Assembly (NCBI RefSeq): GCF_014268445.2
Contig: NZ_CP077089.1
Coordinates: 734,501-798,500 of the forward strand
DNA length: 64,000 nucleotides
Direction: 5' to 3'
Origin: Pseudomonas tensinigenes
GTDB lineage: Bacteria > Pseudomonadota > Gammaproteobacteria > Pseudomonadales > Pseudomonadaceae
The notes below the pieces were generated by a model. It saw only the letters and a list, made by a program, of their open reading frames with translations. It was not told the origin of the DNA and searched no databases. A program made the translations under genes and the position numbers. Each line of letters begins with the position of its first letter. Positions within the stretch are counted from its first letter, which is position 1. Below, one piece after another: positions 24,544-34,176 of this stretch.

Positions 24544-27240
24544 TTAGAGGCAGAGCGGCCCGCGCGGGTAGCGCTTGAGGGCCTGGATCAGTTCGCCACC
24601 GGGGATCGGCCGGTCGAACAGGTAGCCCTGGCCAACATCGCAACGATGCCGACGGAGGAACGCCAATTGCTCGGCGGTCTCAATACCCTCGGCCACAACC
24701 TTGAGTTTCAGGTTGTGCGCCATGGCGATCACCGCGGAGGTGATTTCCATGTCGTCCTGGTTGTCGGGGATTTCGTGGATGAAGCTGCGATCGATCTTGA
24801 TGATGTCGATCGGGAATTTCTTCAGATAGCTCAGCGACGAATAACCGGTGCCAAAGTCGTCCATGGCCAGGGTCAGGCCCAGGCGCTTGAGCTGGTCGAG
24901 TTGCAAGTGCGTGTCTTCGGTGGCTTCCAGCAGCAGGCCTTCGGTCAGTTCCAGTTCGAGCAGATTGGCCGGCAGCGCTTCTTCCTTGAGGATGTTGGCG
25001 ATGGAGGCGACCAGATCCGGATCGGAGAATTGCTTGGGCGACAGGTTGATCGCCACTTGCAGATTGCCCATCCCAGCAGCGGTCAGCGCTTTGCTCATGC
25101 GGCAGGCCTGACGCGCGATCCACTTGCCGATCGGAATGATCAGGCCGGTTTCTTCGGCGACGCTGATGAACTGGTCCGGGCGGATCATGCCGCGCTCCGG
25201 ATGGTTCCAGCGCAACAGCGCTTCCATGCCCAGCAGACGCCCGCTGCGCAGGCACAGCTTGGGCTGGTAGAACACGTCCAGCTCGTTCTGGGTCAGGGCG
25301 CGGCGCAGGTTGTTCTCGACGAACAGTTTGTAACTGGCCTCGGCATTCAACGCTTCGGTGAAGACCTGCACCTGATGTTTGCCGTTGGCCTTGGCCTTGT
25401 GCAGTGCCAGACCGGCGTTGCGCATCAGCGTTTGCGGGTCGCGACCGTGCAGCGGCGCGCACGCCAGGCCGACCGAGCCGGTAACGCTGATCAACTGGTT
25501 GTCGACGAACATCGGCTTGTCGAGCGTCGCCAGCAATTGGTTGGCGATCTTCTGACCGGTCGCGAGGTCGGTGTCGTCGAGCAACACCGCGAACTCGTTA
25601 CTGGCGAACCGCGCGAGGCTGCCACTTGGGCTCAGGCTGTTGCGCAGACGTCGGGCCAGACTGATCAGCAGCTTGTCGCCGGTCTGGTGACCGAGGCTGT
25701 CGTTGATCCGTTTGAAGTTGTCGATGTCCACCAGCAACAGGCTGATCGGCGTGTCGCTGTCGCGGGCGAAGCGTTCGTCGAGATTGCGGATAAACGCCGG
25801 CCGGTTGCCGAGGTTGGTCAGGTTGTCGGTGTAGGCCAGACGCTCGATGCGCTGTTGCGCCAGTTTGGTCTGGGTGATGTCTTCGTAGATGCCGATGTAA
25901 TGCGTCAGCTCGCGGTTATCGCCATAGACCTTGGAGATCGACAACTGGCCCCAGTACGGTTCGAGGTTCTTCCGGCGGCTCTTGAATTCACCCTGCCAGC
26001 TGTTGCTCTTGGCCAGCGCCGAAGGCGCGTCGAACAACAGTTCACTGAGGTTTTCCAGCGCCGGCAGCTCGGACAGACGCTGGCCGTGGACTTCTTCGGT
26101 GGTGTACTGGGTGATCGCGGTGAAACTCGGGTTGACGTACTCGACCACACCGTCGCAATTGACCAGCAAAAAGGCGTTGGCGCTTTGCTCGACCGCACGC
26201 TGGAACAGGTGCAGGGCGCTGGTGGCGGTGCGGCGGTTATGGTTGTTGATCACTTGCGCGAACTGGTCGGCCAGCTCCCCGGCAAAGGCGATTTCGTCGG
26301 ACTGCCAGGCGCGGGTGACGCCGGTTTGCTCCAGACACAGTACGCCGACCACTTGGCCATCGACGCGAATACTGGCGTCGAGCATGGCGTTGACGTCGCG
26401 CGGGCGCAGGGCTTCGGCCATTTCCCGGGTGCGCGGATCGCGCATCGCATTGTGTGCGTCGATGGCGCGGCTGCTGTGCAGGGCTTCCATGTAGTCAGGG
26501 AAACTGCTGATGTCGATCACGTCCGGGAGGATGTATTCCTGGGTCGCGCGGTGGTACGCGGAGATCGGCACCAACTGCTGGCCTTCGAGGTTCCACAGAC
26601 TGGCGCAGTCGATTTCATAGATATCACAGGCGCAGCGTGTGATCAGTTCGGCGGCTTCCTGCAGCGAGTTGTGCGTGCTGTAGCGCTGACGGGCGAGCAG
26701 CAGAATCAAGTCTTGCTGGGCGCGCACGCGTTCCAGGTGCTGCAGCTGTTCTTGCTGAGCGCGTTGATTGAGTTCAAGGGCGATTTGCAGGCGTGAATTT
26801 TGCGTTTCGAGGTCAACGGAGGGGGGCAGCGGCACTTCATCGAAAACGTGATCGACCGCCAGCAGATAGCCACGCAGCAGATGACGGTTGTGTTGTTTGT
26901 AGGTTTCGCCCAGCTCAAGGATGTTCAGTGCACCGGCAGCCGTGTGCAGGGTGTAACGCACCAGATAATGCGGGCTGACGGTGAGTTGTTGCTGGATCGC
27001 GTCGTGCAGTTGATAGCGCGCTTCGGGTTCCATCAGGCTGGCGTAGGGTGAGCCGACCAGCGCGCAGAGTTCGACGGCCGGCTGGCCGAACTGGCGTTCG
27101 CAGTTGGGATCGAGAAACAGCATGGCCCAACTGGCTTCATTCAAGCGCTCGAAACGCAGCATGCCGAGCCGCGAGGGCACAGGCAACTGCGTCACTACCT
27201 CGGCCGCCATACGGCTGGCGGCATCGGGTTGGCTCTTCAT
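24544..27240 (-). CDS. dipA: Cyclic-di-GMP phosphodiesterase DipA (PAS-GGDEF-EAL)
   Basis: An 898-residue cytoplasmic multidomain protein. It has a PAS-like N-terminal part, a GAF-like domain (~190-330), a PAS domain (~345-465, with IGIYEDITQTKLAQQRI), a GGDEF domain and a C-terminal EAL domain. The cyclase signature is degenerate (ASNEF near residue 547), so synthesis is not expected. The EAL side is intact (EALLRW near 673, NLSPKQF, ELTEG, DDFGTGYSSLSYL, KIDRSFI, EGIE), so it should cleave c-di-GMP. Domain layout, length and neighbours (aceF/aceE, msrA) match P. aeruginosa PA5017 DipA, needed for biofilm dispersion. The ATG at 27240 is chosen over an upstream in-frame ATG at 27354, whose extra arginine-rich residues look non-coding. 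Confidence 0.9.
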   Translation of the reverse strand: MKSQPDAASRMAAEVVTQLPVPSRLGMLRFERLNEASWAMLFLDPNCERQFGQPAVELCALVGSPYASLMEPEARYQLHDAIQQQLTVSPHYLVRYTLHTAAGALNILELGETYKQHNRHLLRGYLLAVDHVFDEVPLPPSVDLETQNSRLQIALELNQRAQQEQLQHLERVRAQQDLILLLARQRYSTHNSLQEAAELITRCACDIYEIDCASLWNLEGQQLVPISAYHRATQEYILPDVIDISSFPDYMEALHSSRAIDAHNAMRDPRTREMAEALRPRDVNAMLDASIRVDGQVVGVLCLEQTGVTRAWQSDEIAFAGELADQFAQVINNHNRRTATSALHLFQRAVEQSANAFLLVNCDGVVEYVNPSFTAITQYTTEEVHGQRLSELPALENLSELLFDAPSALAKSNSWQGEFKSRRKNLEPYWGQLSISKVYGDNRELTHYIGIYEDITQTKLAQQRIERLAYTDNLTNLGNRPAFIRNLDERFARDSDTPISLLLVDIDNFKRINDSLGHQTGDKLLISLARRLRNSLSPSGSLARFASNEFAVLLDDTDLATGQKIANQLLATLDKPMFVDNQLISVTGSVGLACAPLHGRDPQTLMRNAGLALHKAKANGKHQVQVFTEALNAEASYKLFVENNLRRALTQNELDVFYQPKLCLRSGRLLGMEALLRWNHPERGMIRPDQFISVAEETGLIIPIGKWIARQACRMSKALTAAGMGNLQVAINLSPKQFSDPDLVASIANILKEEALPANLLELELTEGLLLEATEDTHLQLDQLKRLGLTLAMDDFGTGYSSLSYLKKFPIDIIKIDRSFIHEIPDNQDDMEITSAVIAMAHNLKLKVVAEGIETAEQLAFLRRHRCDVGQGYLFDRPIPGGELIQALKRYPRGPLCL

Positions 27241-27484
27241 GAAGGGAACTCGCTTGGAAATATGCTGAACGCGCCGGGCTCTCGCCCTCTTTACTGTTGC
27301 CTGCGGCAAGGTTGCATCATTGCGGCACCGACTGACAAGAGACATGAAGGCCAAGTGCTATAAGAATATGTCGGCTGCGCTGAACATTTCTCCAGCGTGC
27401 GGCAGAAAGTAATGCTGTTGAATGGAAAAAAACGCCGTTCCAGAGCGCTTTGTGCCCCGAAACGACGCCCCTTCAACCGGTTAT

Positions 27485-28882
27485 TCAACGCAAGGGAATG
27501 ACGATCGATTGCAGCTGTTTGCCATCGCGATCGTGGTAATTGACCTGAATCTGCCCGGCGTCGACCACCATGTGAGCGAAATTGTCTTCGCTGACCACGG
27601 TGCTGGTCAGTTCATGCCGGTAATCGCCCGCCGCCGTGCGCACCAGCGGCTGATCCAGAATGAACGTGGACGCCTTGGCGTAAGGCAGCAGTTTGCTGTT
27701 GCAAAGCGGTGAGGACACCACCGTATGGACTTCAAAGTCGGGGTCTTCGCTGTGAGTCAAGCGAGCGGTCAGCGAGCCATGCACGTCCCCTGAGATGAAC
27801 ACGACATTCTTGATCCGTCGGGTGCGGATGGTTTCCAGCAGACGCAGACGCTGCTCGGGAAAGACTTTCCAGGCGTCATCGCCGTGGAGTTTGCGATCGG
27901 GGTAGAACATCACGCTGGTGACCACGAACTTGACCCGCGCGGTGCTGTTGCTCAGCCATTCAAGCAAGGCTTGTTCCTGTGCCTCGTCGAGGATCCGTCG
28001 ATCCTCGGCGGACAAGTTGCGACGGGTACGACTGTCGGTGACAAACCATTCGATATCGCCATCGCTGAATTGATACCAGTAATGCTCGAGTGTTGCGTGA
28101 TCTATATCTCCGTTAGTTGTCAGTGGGTGGGCCGGGCTGTGACTAACCTGATACAGCTCATAAGCAGCCATGGCATTACGATATAAATCACCGTCGGACT
28201 TGCTGGCATTGGCCGGCCAGTTATCTTCGATTTCATGATCGTCAAGAATCATGTAAGTCGAAGTGCCGGACATCAAGCGTTGAATATTCGGTTGGGAAAA
28301 TGCGGCACGGTATTTGTTAAGGATGTCTTTGTATTCGCGATCCGGTGCGATCAGATTCAAATCATCCACATAAATTTGATCGCCGGTCATCAATACCGCG
28401 CTGATCGGTGGCTGTATGCCTTCGATCAGCTGATTGATGGATGCAAAGATCCGGTCGCCTAGTTGCGGCAGGGAGGCGATGCCTGCCGTCATGCGCAGGT
28501 AGCGGCAGGAGCCGACGATATAGGCTTTGGGTTGCAGGGTTTTGCTGGAGCGGGTGCGCATGCGGTAGATTTCCCGCGGCCATTGCAACGGCAATTCGGC
28601 AACGCTGTCCGGGGTATGCACTGGATTCATCGGGCTGAACCAGCCGGCCTGAAATTCATATTCTGTGTCGGCACTCAAGTTGTTGAGGGCGAACACATGT
28701 GACAGGTCGCGTAATTCGCTCAGATGCGCGAAGTTACCGTTGGACCATTGTTGTGTGCCGCAAACGCGATAACGTACTCCGGCAAATACTCTTGAATTGT
28801 TCTGCCGGTCGCCACGCATGAAGATGCGTGCATGATGAGTTGTAACGTGGCCGACAATCGGGCCGATAGTTGGTTTTAACAT
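27485..28882 (-). CDS. PhoD-like alkaline phosphatase family protein
   Basis: A 465-residue metallophosphatase of the PhoD family. Metal-binding motifs are visible in order: GSCRYLR, MTGDQIYVDDL, LDDHEIEDNWP and FISGDVHGSLTARL (near residue 366). An N-terminal fibronectin-like strand region (THHARIFMRGDR; NLSADTEYEFQAGWFSP) precedes the catalytic domain, as in the family. There is no signal peptide or Tat motif, so it is predicted cytoplasmic, unlike classical exported PhoD. It is transcribed alone between dipA and aceF. The substrate (phosphomono- or diester) is unknown. Confidence 0.85.
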   Translation of the reverse strand: MLKPTIGPIVGHVTTHHARIFMRGDRQNNSRVFAGVRYRVCGTQQWSNGNFAHLSELRDLSHVFALNNLSADTEYEFQAGWFSPMNPVHTPDSVAELPLQWPREIYRMRTRSSKTLQPKAYIVGSCRYLRMTAGIASLPQLGDRIFASINQLIEGIQPPISAVLMTGDQIYVDDLNLIAPDREYKDILNKYRAAFSQPNIQRLMSGTSTYMILDDHEIEDNWPANASKSDGDLYRNAMAAYELYQVSHSPAHPLTTNGDIDHATLEHYWYQFSDGDIEWFVTDSRTRRNLSAEDRRILDEAQEQALLEWLSNSTARVKFVVTSVMFYPDRKLHGDDAWKVFPEQRLRLLETIRTRRIKNVVFISGDVHGSLTARLTHSEDPDFEVHTVVSSPLCNSKLLPYAKASTFILDQPLVRTAAGDYRHELTSTVVSEDNFAHMVVDAGQIQVNYHDRDGKQLQSIVIPLR

Positions 28883-29158
28883 GTCGAATCCATTCGAATT
28901 AACTTGAATTAACAGGGTTCTACTAAGTTTTATTAGTTGAATTGGCTGCGCCTAGGTTAGTTGCGTATCGAATAAAAAAGATCAGTGTCAAGCCGACCAG
29001 AGTTGTGGCCGATATCAGCGCAACGTGTGGGAAAAAGAAGAGAAGGTGTTTTCTTCAGGCAAAAAAAAGCCCCGCCAAACTGACGGGGTTGAGGTACGAG
29101 CGTGTGGCGCTCGAAAGGGTGCAGCAATCGGCCCTCCGTTGCCGGAGGGCCGATCGAG
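28883..29158. other. Gap upstream of the PhoD-like gene, with the aceF terminator
   Basis: AT-rich DNA at 28890-28975 (for example TACTAAGTTTTATTAGTTGA) is probably the promoter area of the PhoD-like gene. The aceF terminator occupies 29061-29090. A second strong hairpin, TCGGCCCTCCG/CGGAGGGCCGA, lies at about 29129-29154. No gene is visible. Confidence 0.6.
29061..29090 (-). terminator. Rho-independent terminator of aceEF
   Basis: On the minus strand a GC stem (CCCCG...CGGGG) is followed by eight T. It lies about 70 bases after the aceF stop, with another perfect GC hairpin between them. Confidence 0.88.
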
Positions 29159-31135
29159 TTACAGCAGGATCGTGCGGATGTCCGCCAGCAGGCTGCCCAG
29201 ACGCTGGGTGAAGCGTGCGGCAGCGGCGCCGTTGATCACACGGTGATCGTAGGACAGCGACAGCGGCAGCATCAGTTTCGGCTGGAAGGCTTTGCCGTCC
29301 CAGACTGGCTGAATGGTTGCCTTGGAAACACCGAGGATCGCCACTTCCGGCGCGTTGACGATCGGCGTGAAGCCGGTACCGCCAATGTGGCCGAGGCTGG
29401 AAATGGTGAAGCAGGCGCCCTGCATGTCGTCAGCGGTAAGCTTCTTGTCGCGGGCTTTGGCGGCCAGCGCAGCGGCTTCGGCTGCCAGTTGCAGCAGGCT
29501 CTTCTGGTCGACATTCTTGATGACCGGTACCAGCAGGCCATCCGGGGTGTCGACGGCGAAGCCGATGTTCACGTATTTCTTGCGGATGATCGCTTTGCCG
29601 CTTGGCGCCAGCGAACTGTTGAAGTCCGGCAGTTCCTTGAGCATGTGCGCGCACGACTTGAGCAGCAGCGGCAGGATGGTCAGCTTGACGCCAGCCTTCT
29701 CTGCAACGGCTTTCTGTGCAACGCGGAACGCTTCCAGCTCGGTGATATCAGCCGAATCGAACTGAGTCACGTGCGGGATGTTCAGCCAGCTGCGGTGCAG
29801 GCTCGACGCGCCGATCTGCATCAGGCGAGTCATCGGCACTTCTTCGATTTCGCCGAAACGGCTGAAATCGACGACCGGAATCGGCGGGATGCCCGCGCCA
29901 CCGGTTGCGCCAGCAGCAGCGGCCGGTGCTTCCTTGGCCTTCTGCATCATCGCTTTGACGTAAACCTGCACGTCTTCTTTCAAGATACGACCGTGCGGGC
30001 CGCTGGCGCCGACCGCGTTCAGCTCGACGCCGAACTCACGGGCCAGTTGACGCACGGCAGGGCCGGCGTGAACTTTGGCGCCCGGTTTCGCTGGCGTAGC
30101 AGCCGGTGCGGCGGCTGGAGCGGCAGCAGGTGCAGCGGCAGCCGGAGCAGCAGCGGCAGGTGCCGGAGCGCTCGAAGCAGCAGCGGCGGCAGCTGGAGCC
30201 GGTGCAGCAGCAGGCGCTGCGCCTTTGACTTTCAGCTTCAGAATCAGGTCGCCGGTACCGACTTCGTCATCCAGCTTGATGGAAACGCTTTCCACCACGC
30301 CAGCGGCAGGCGATGGAATTTCCATGCTCGCCTTGTCGGATTCCAGAGTGATCAGCGACTGGTCGGCTTCAACGCTGTCGCCAGCCTTGACCAACACTTC
30401 GATGATCTTGGCTTTGCCAGCCGAACCGATGTCCGGAACGTGGATGTCCTGAACGCTGTCAGCCACCGGTGCAGCTGGCGCGGCTGCCGGAGCAGGCGCA
30501 GCAGCAGCGGCCGGGGCAGCAGCCTGGGCTGGAGCGGCAGCCGCAGGGGCCGCAGCACCCGCCACTTCCAGATCCAGAATCAGGTCGCCAGTGCCGACTT
30601 CGTCGTTGAGCTTGACGCTGATGGCCTTGACCACGCCAGCGGCAGGCGACGGGATTTCCATGCTCGCCTTGTCGGATTCCAGGGTGATCAGCGATTGATC
30701 AGCTTCGACTTTGTCGCCGACCTTGACTTGGATCTCGATGATCTGCGCCTTGCCCGACGAACCGATGTCCGGCACGTGCACTTGCTGAACCGAAGCGGCA
30801 GCAGGGGCAGCGGCTGGTGCAGCGGCAGCAGGCGCGGCAGCCGGTTTGGCTTCAGCTTTTGCAGCCGGCGCAGCAGCAGGAGCAGGGGCCGCTTCAGCGG
30901 CGCCCTCGACTTCCAGCTCAAGCAGTTCGTCGCCTTCTTTCAGACGGTCGCCCAGCTTTACTTTCAGGCTCTTGATGACACCGGCTTTCGGGGCCGGCAC
31001 TTCCATGCTGGCCTTGTCCGATTCCAGGGTCAGGATGCTCTGGTCGGCTTCGATACGGTCGCCGACCTTCACAAACAGTTCAATTACTTCACCTTCACCG
31101 CTGCCGATGTCAGGTACGCGAATGAGTTCGCTCAC
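29159..31135 (-). CDS. aceF: Pyruvate dehydrogenase E2, dihydrolipoamide acetyltransferase
   Basis: E2 core subunit of pyruvate dehydrogenase (658 residues), moving acetyl groups from E1 to CoA. Three lipoyl domains are visible, each with the lipoylated lysine in ESDKASME (near residues 41, 156 and 267). They are joined by Ala/Pro-rich flexible linkers. A peripheral subunit-binding domain follows (VRQLAREFGVELNAVGASG, near 360-400), then the acetyltransferase domain with the active-site SYDHRVING near residue 630. Asn replaces the Asp of the E. coli DHRVIDG motif; I recall the same in Azotobacter and P. aeruginosa. The start is GTG 31135 with GAGGAG seven bases upstream, only 11 bases after aceE. 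Confidence 0.97.
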   Translation of the reverse strand: MSELIRVPDIGSGEGEVIELFVKVGDRIEADQSILTLESDKASMEVPAPKAGVIKSLKVKLGDRLKEGDELLELEVEGAAEAAPAPAAAPAAKAEAKPAAAPAAAAPAAAPAAASVQQVHVPDIGSSGKAQIIEIQVKVGDKVEADQSLITLESDKASMEIPSPAAGVVKAISVKLNDEVGTGDLILDLEVAGAAAPAAAAPAQAAAPAAAAAPAPAAAPAAPVADSVQDIHVPDIGSAGKAKIIEVLVKAGDSVEADQSLITLESDKASMEIPSPAAGVVESVSIKLDDEVGTGDLILKLKVKGAAPAAAPAPAAAAAASSAPAPAAAAPAAAAPAAAPAAAPAATPAKPGAKVHAGPAVRQLAREFGVELNAVGASGPHGRILKEDVQVYVKAMMQKAKEAPAAAAGATGGAGIPPIPVVDFSRFGEIEEVPMTRLMQIGASSLHRSWLNIPHVTQFDSADITELEAFRVAQKAVAEKAGVKLTILPLLLKSCAHMLKELPDFNSSLAPSGKAIIRKKYVNIGFAVDTPDGLLVPVIKNVDQKSLLQLAAEAAALAAKARDKKLTADDMQGACFTISSLGHIGGTGFTPIVNAPEVAILGVSKATIQPVWDGKAFQPKLMLPLSLSYDHRVINGAAAARFTQRLGSLLADIRTILL

Positions 31136-31146
31136 AAAATGTCTCC

Positions 31147-33792
31147 TCAGCAGTCCAGTGGGTTGCGTTTTTCCGGGTCGATGCCGAACTTGACGATGGC
31201 TTCTGCCACCACCTTAGGTTCGATATCACCACGGTCAGCCAGTGCTTCCAGGGCTGCCAACACCACGAAATGACGGTCAACTTCGAAGAAATGACGCAGT
31301 TTCTTGCGGCTGTCGCTGCGGCCGAAACCGTCGGTGCCGAGGACTTTGAATTCCTTGGACGGTACCCACTGACGGATCTGCTCGGCGAACAGTTTCATGT
31401 AGTCGGTAGAGGCGATGACCGGACCTTTACGGCCGTTCAGGCACTCTTCGACGTAGCTCAGCTTAGGCTTCTGGCCAGGCTTCAGACGGTTGCTGCGTTC
31501 TACAGCGAGGCCGTCGCGACGCAGTTCGTTGAAGCTGGTAACGCTCCACACGTCAGCGCCAACGTTGAACTCTTCACGCAGGATCTTCGCCGCTTCACGG
31601 ACTTCACGCAGGATGGTGCCGGAGCCCATCAGCTGTACGTGGTGCGCCGCATCGCGGGTGTCTTCTTCGAGCAGGTACATGCCTTTCTTGATGCCTTCTT
31701 CGGCACCGGCCGGCATGGCTGGCTGCTGGTACGACTCGTTCATCACGGTGATGTAGTAGAAGATGTCCTGTTGCTCTTCGGTCATCTTCTTCATGCCGTC
31801 CTGAATGATCACCGCCAGCTCGTAGCCGTAGGTCGGATCGTAGGTGCGGCAGTTCGGGATGGTCGCGGCCAGCAGGTGGCTGTGACCGTCTTCGTGTTGC
31901 AGACCTTCACCGTTCAGGGTAGTCCGGCCGGCGGTGCCGCCGATCAGGAAGCCACGGGTGCGGCTGTCGCCAGCGGCCCAGGCCAGGTCGCCAATACGCT
32001 GGAAACCGAACATCGAGTAGAAGATGTAGAACGGCAGCATCGGCTGGTTGTGGCTGGAGTACGAAGTACCGGCAGCGATGAACGAGCTCATGGCGCCTGC
32101 TTCGTTGATGCCTTCTTCAAGGATCTGACCTTTCTGGTCTTCCTTGTAGAACATCACCTGGTCTTTATCGACTGGCTCGTAGAGCTGGCCGACGGACGAG
32201 TAGATGCCCAACTGACGGAACATGCCTTCCATACCGAAGGTACGGGCTTCGTCCGGGATGATCGGAACGATGCGCGGGCCGATTTCCTTGTCCTTGACCA
32301 GTTGCGCGAGGATCCGCACGAAAGCCATGGTGGTGGAAATCTCACGGTCGCCGGAACCGTCAAGGATCGCCTTGAGGGTGTCCAGGTCCGGAGTCGGCAC
32401 GCTGAAGCTTTGTGCGCGGCGCTGAGGCACGAAACCGCCCAGTGCAGTGCGACGCTCGCTGAGGTAGCGGGCTTCGGCGCTGTTTGGCTCTGGCTTGAAG
32501 AACGGCAGGTTCTCCAGCTCTTCGTCCTTGACCGGGATGTCGAAGCGGTCGCGGAACAACTTCAGGCTGTCGACGTCGACTTTCTTGGTGTTGTGCGCAG
32601 TGTTTTTCGCTTCGCCGGCACCGGTGCCATAACCCTTGATGGTCTTGGCCAGGATAACGGTAGGTTGTTCTTTGTGGTTGACCGCTTCGTGGTACGCCGC
32701 ATAGACCTTGTACGGGTCGTGGCCGCCACGGTTGAGTTTCCAGATCTCGTCGTCGGACAGATCAGCAACCATCGCCTTGAGTTCTGGCGTGTTGAAGAAG
32801 TGTTCACGGACGAACGCGCCGTCTTTGGCTTTGTAGTTCTGGTACTCGCCGTCGATGACTTCGTCCATGCGACGTTGCAGGATGCCGTCGACGTCTTTGG
32901 CTAGCAGTGGGTCCCAGAAACGGCCCCAGATGACCTTGGTCACGTTCCACTGAGCACCGCGGAACACGCCTTCGAGTTCCTGGATGATCTTGCCGTTGCC
33001 GCGAACCGGGCCGTCGAGGCGTTGCAGGTTGCAGTTGATGACGAAGATCAGGTTGTCCAGCTTCTCGCGGCCGGCCAGGGAGATCGCGCCCAGGGATTCC
33101 GGCTCGTCGCACTCGCCGTCGCCCAGGAAGCACCAGACTTTCTGTTTGCCCGGCTGGATGAAACCGCGGTGTTCCAGGTACTTCATGAAGCGTGCCTGGT
33201 AGATCGCCTGGATCGGACCCAGACCCATGGATACGGTCGGGAACTGCCAGAAGTCAGGCATCAGCCAAGGGTGCGGGTAGGACGACAGGCCCTGACCGTC
33301 GACTTCCTGGCGGAAGTTGTTCATCTGGTCTTCGGTGATGCGGCCTTCCATGAACGCACGGGCGTAAACGCCTGGCGAGGTGTGGCCCTGGAAGTAGATC
33401 AGGTCGCCGCCGTGTTCGTCGGTCGGGGCCTGGAAGAAGTAGTTGAAGCCGATGTCATACAGGGTCGCACTGGAAGCGAAGCTGGAGATGTGACCACCCA
33501 GGTCAGAATCTTTCAGGTTCGTACGCATTACCATGGCCATCGCGTTCCAGCGTACCAGCGAGCGAATGCGGCGTTCCATGAACAGGTCGCCAGGCATGCG
33601 TGCTTCGTGGGTTACCGGGATGGTGTTGCGGTAAGGCGTGGTGATGGCGTAAGGGAGCTGCGAGCCGCTGCGGGTCGCGAGTTCGCCCATACGGGTCATC
33701 AGATAGTGAGCACGGTCTTCGCCTTCTTTGTCGAGAACCGATTCCAGGGCGTCCAGCCATTCCTGGGTTTCGACGGGATCGAGGTCTTGCAT
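31147..33792 (-). CDS. aceE: Pyruvate dehydrogenase E1 (homodimeric)
   Basis: AceE (881 residues), the thiamine-diphosphate-dependent E1 that decarboxylates pyruvate and acetylates the E2 lipoyl groups. The TPP/Mg motif GDGECDEPES begins near residue 225 and ends in LDNLIFVINCNLQ. The large single-chain size is typical of gammaproteobacterial E1. The ATG at 33792 has GGAG upstream. It heads the aceE-aceF operon, with E3 encoded elsewhere. Two FadR/PdhR-type palindromes upstream (33904-33970) suggest repression by a GntR-family regulator responding to a pyruvate-related signal; this is inference. Confidence 0.98.
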   Translation of the reverse strand: MQDLDPVETQEWLDALESVLDKEGEDRAHYLMTRMGELATRSGSQLPYAITTPYRNTIPVTHEARMPGDLFMERRIRSLVRWNAMAMVMRTNLKDSDLGGHISSFASSATLYDIGFNYFFQAPTDEHGGDLIYFQGHTSPGVYARAFMEGRITEDQMNNFRQEVDGQGLSSYPHPWLMPDFWQFPTVSMGLGPIQAIYQARFMKYLEHRGFIQPGKQKVWCFLGDGECDEPESLGAISLAGREKLDNLIFVINCNLQRLDGPVRGNGKIIQELEGVFRGAQWNVTKVIWGRFWDPLLAKDVDGILQRRMDEVIDGEYQNYKAKDGAFVREHFFNTPELKAMVADLSDDEIWKLNRGGHDPYKVYAAYHEAVNHKEQPTVILAKTIKGYGTGAGEAKNTAHNTKKVDVDSLKLFRDRFDIPVKDEELENLPFFKPEPNSAEARYLSERRTALGGFVPQRRAQSFSVPTPDLDTLKAILDGSGDREISTTMAFVRILAQLVKDKEIGPRIVPIIPDEARTFGMEGMFRQLGIYSSVGQLYEPVDKDQVMFYKEDQKGQILEEGINEAGAMSSFIAAGTSYSSHNQPMLPFYIFYSMFGFQRIGDLAWAAGDSRTRGFLIGGTAGRTTLNGEGLQHEDGHSHLLAATIPNCRTYDPTYGYELAVIIQDGMKKMTEEQQDIFYYITVMNESYQQPAMPAGAEEGIKKGMYLLEEDTRDAAHHVQLMGSGTILREVREAAKILREEFNVGADVWSVTSFNELRRDGLAVERSNRLKPGQKPKLSYVEECLNGRKGPVIASTDYMKLFAEQIRQWVPSKEFKVLGTDGFGRSDSRKKLRHFFEVDRHFVVLAALEALADRGDIEPKVVAEAIVKFGIDPEKRNPLDC

Positions 33793-34176
33793 GGCTTGCT
33801 CCAGGGCGGAAAGGCTTCCAGAATCGGTTGCCTGAGTTTGCGACTGGCCTTGTGGGCAGACGATTTAAAATTCTTGGATTGCCGATAGGTTGTTCCGGCG
33901 GCGTGTAGTTTTACTACAAATCTTCCGGCATTTCAGCCTTTCGAATGTATAGACGAGTAGTAAAACTACAGAAGAATGGCTTGTGGCCTCCGGCTGCGTT
34001 GTGAGAATAATCGTTAAGGTTGGTCTTTTGCCATCCGAAAAAGGTGAAACTTTGATGTTCGCTGCCAAAGAGAAAGAAATTTCAGCTATTTCTAACTTTT
34101 GTTCGACAGTCCTCCGGGTAGCGGGTTTTCACCAATCACTACAAGCGGCCATTTACACGCCGATCAAGGATAGACC
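33793..34176. other. Divergent aceE/glnE promoter region
   Basis: A 384-base gap between aceE (minus) and glnE (plus). It contains the twin palindromes at 33904-33970. On the minus strand a candidate -10 TATACA (33951-33946) lies between them. AT-rich DNA at 34010-34110 may carry the glnE promoter. AAGGA precedes the glnE ATG. No gene is seen. Confidence 0.6.
33904..33970. promoter_or_regulatory. Twin GntR/FadR-type operators upstream of aceE
   Basis: TGTAGTTTTACTACA (33904-33918) and AGTAGTAAAACTACA (33956-33970) are palindromes of the form GTAGT-NNN-ACTAC. Both contain TAGTNNNACTA, which fits the TNGTNNNACNA consensus of FadR-subfamily GntR regulators such as PdhR and LldR. Centres are 52 bases apart, about five helical turns, so two bound dimers would face the same side. 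A candidate aceE -10 (TATACA, minus strand) lies between them. Confidence 0.65.

Noticed and set aside
28883..29060. Small gene in the AT-rich gap before the PhoD-like gene
   Set aside because: Open frames here lack ribosome-binding sites and read into the aceF terminator. A promoter region is the simpler explanation.
29159..29260. Asn in the AceF motif HRVING as a disabling mutation
   Set aside because: As I recall, Azotobacter and P. aeruginosa E2 proteins also have Asn here, so it is a lineage feature.
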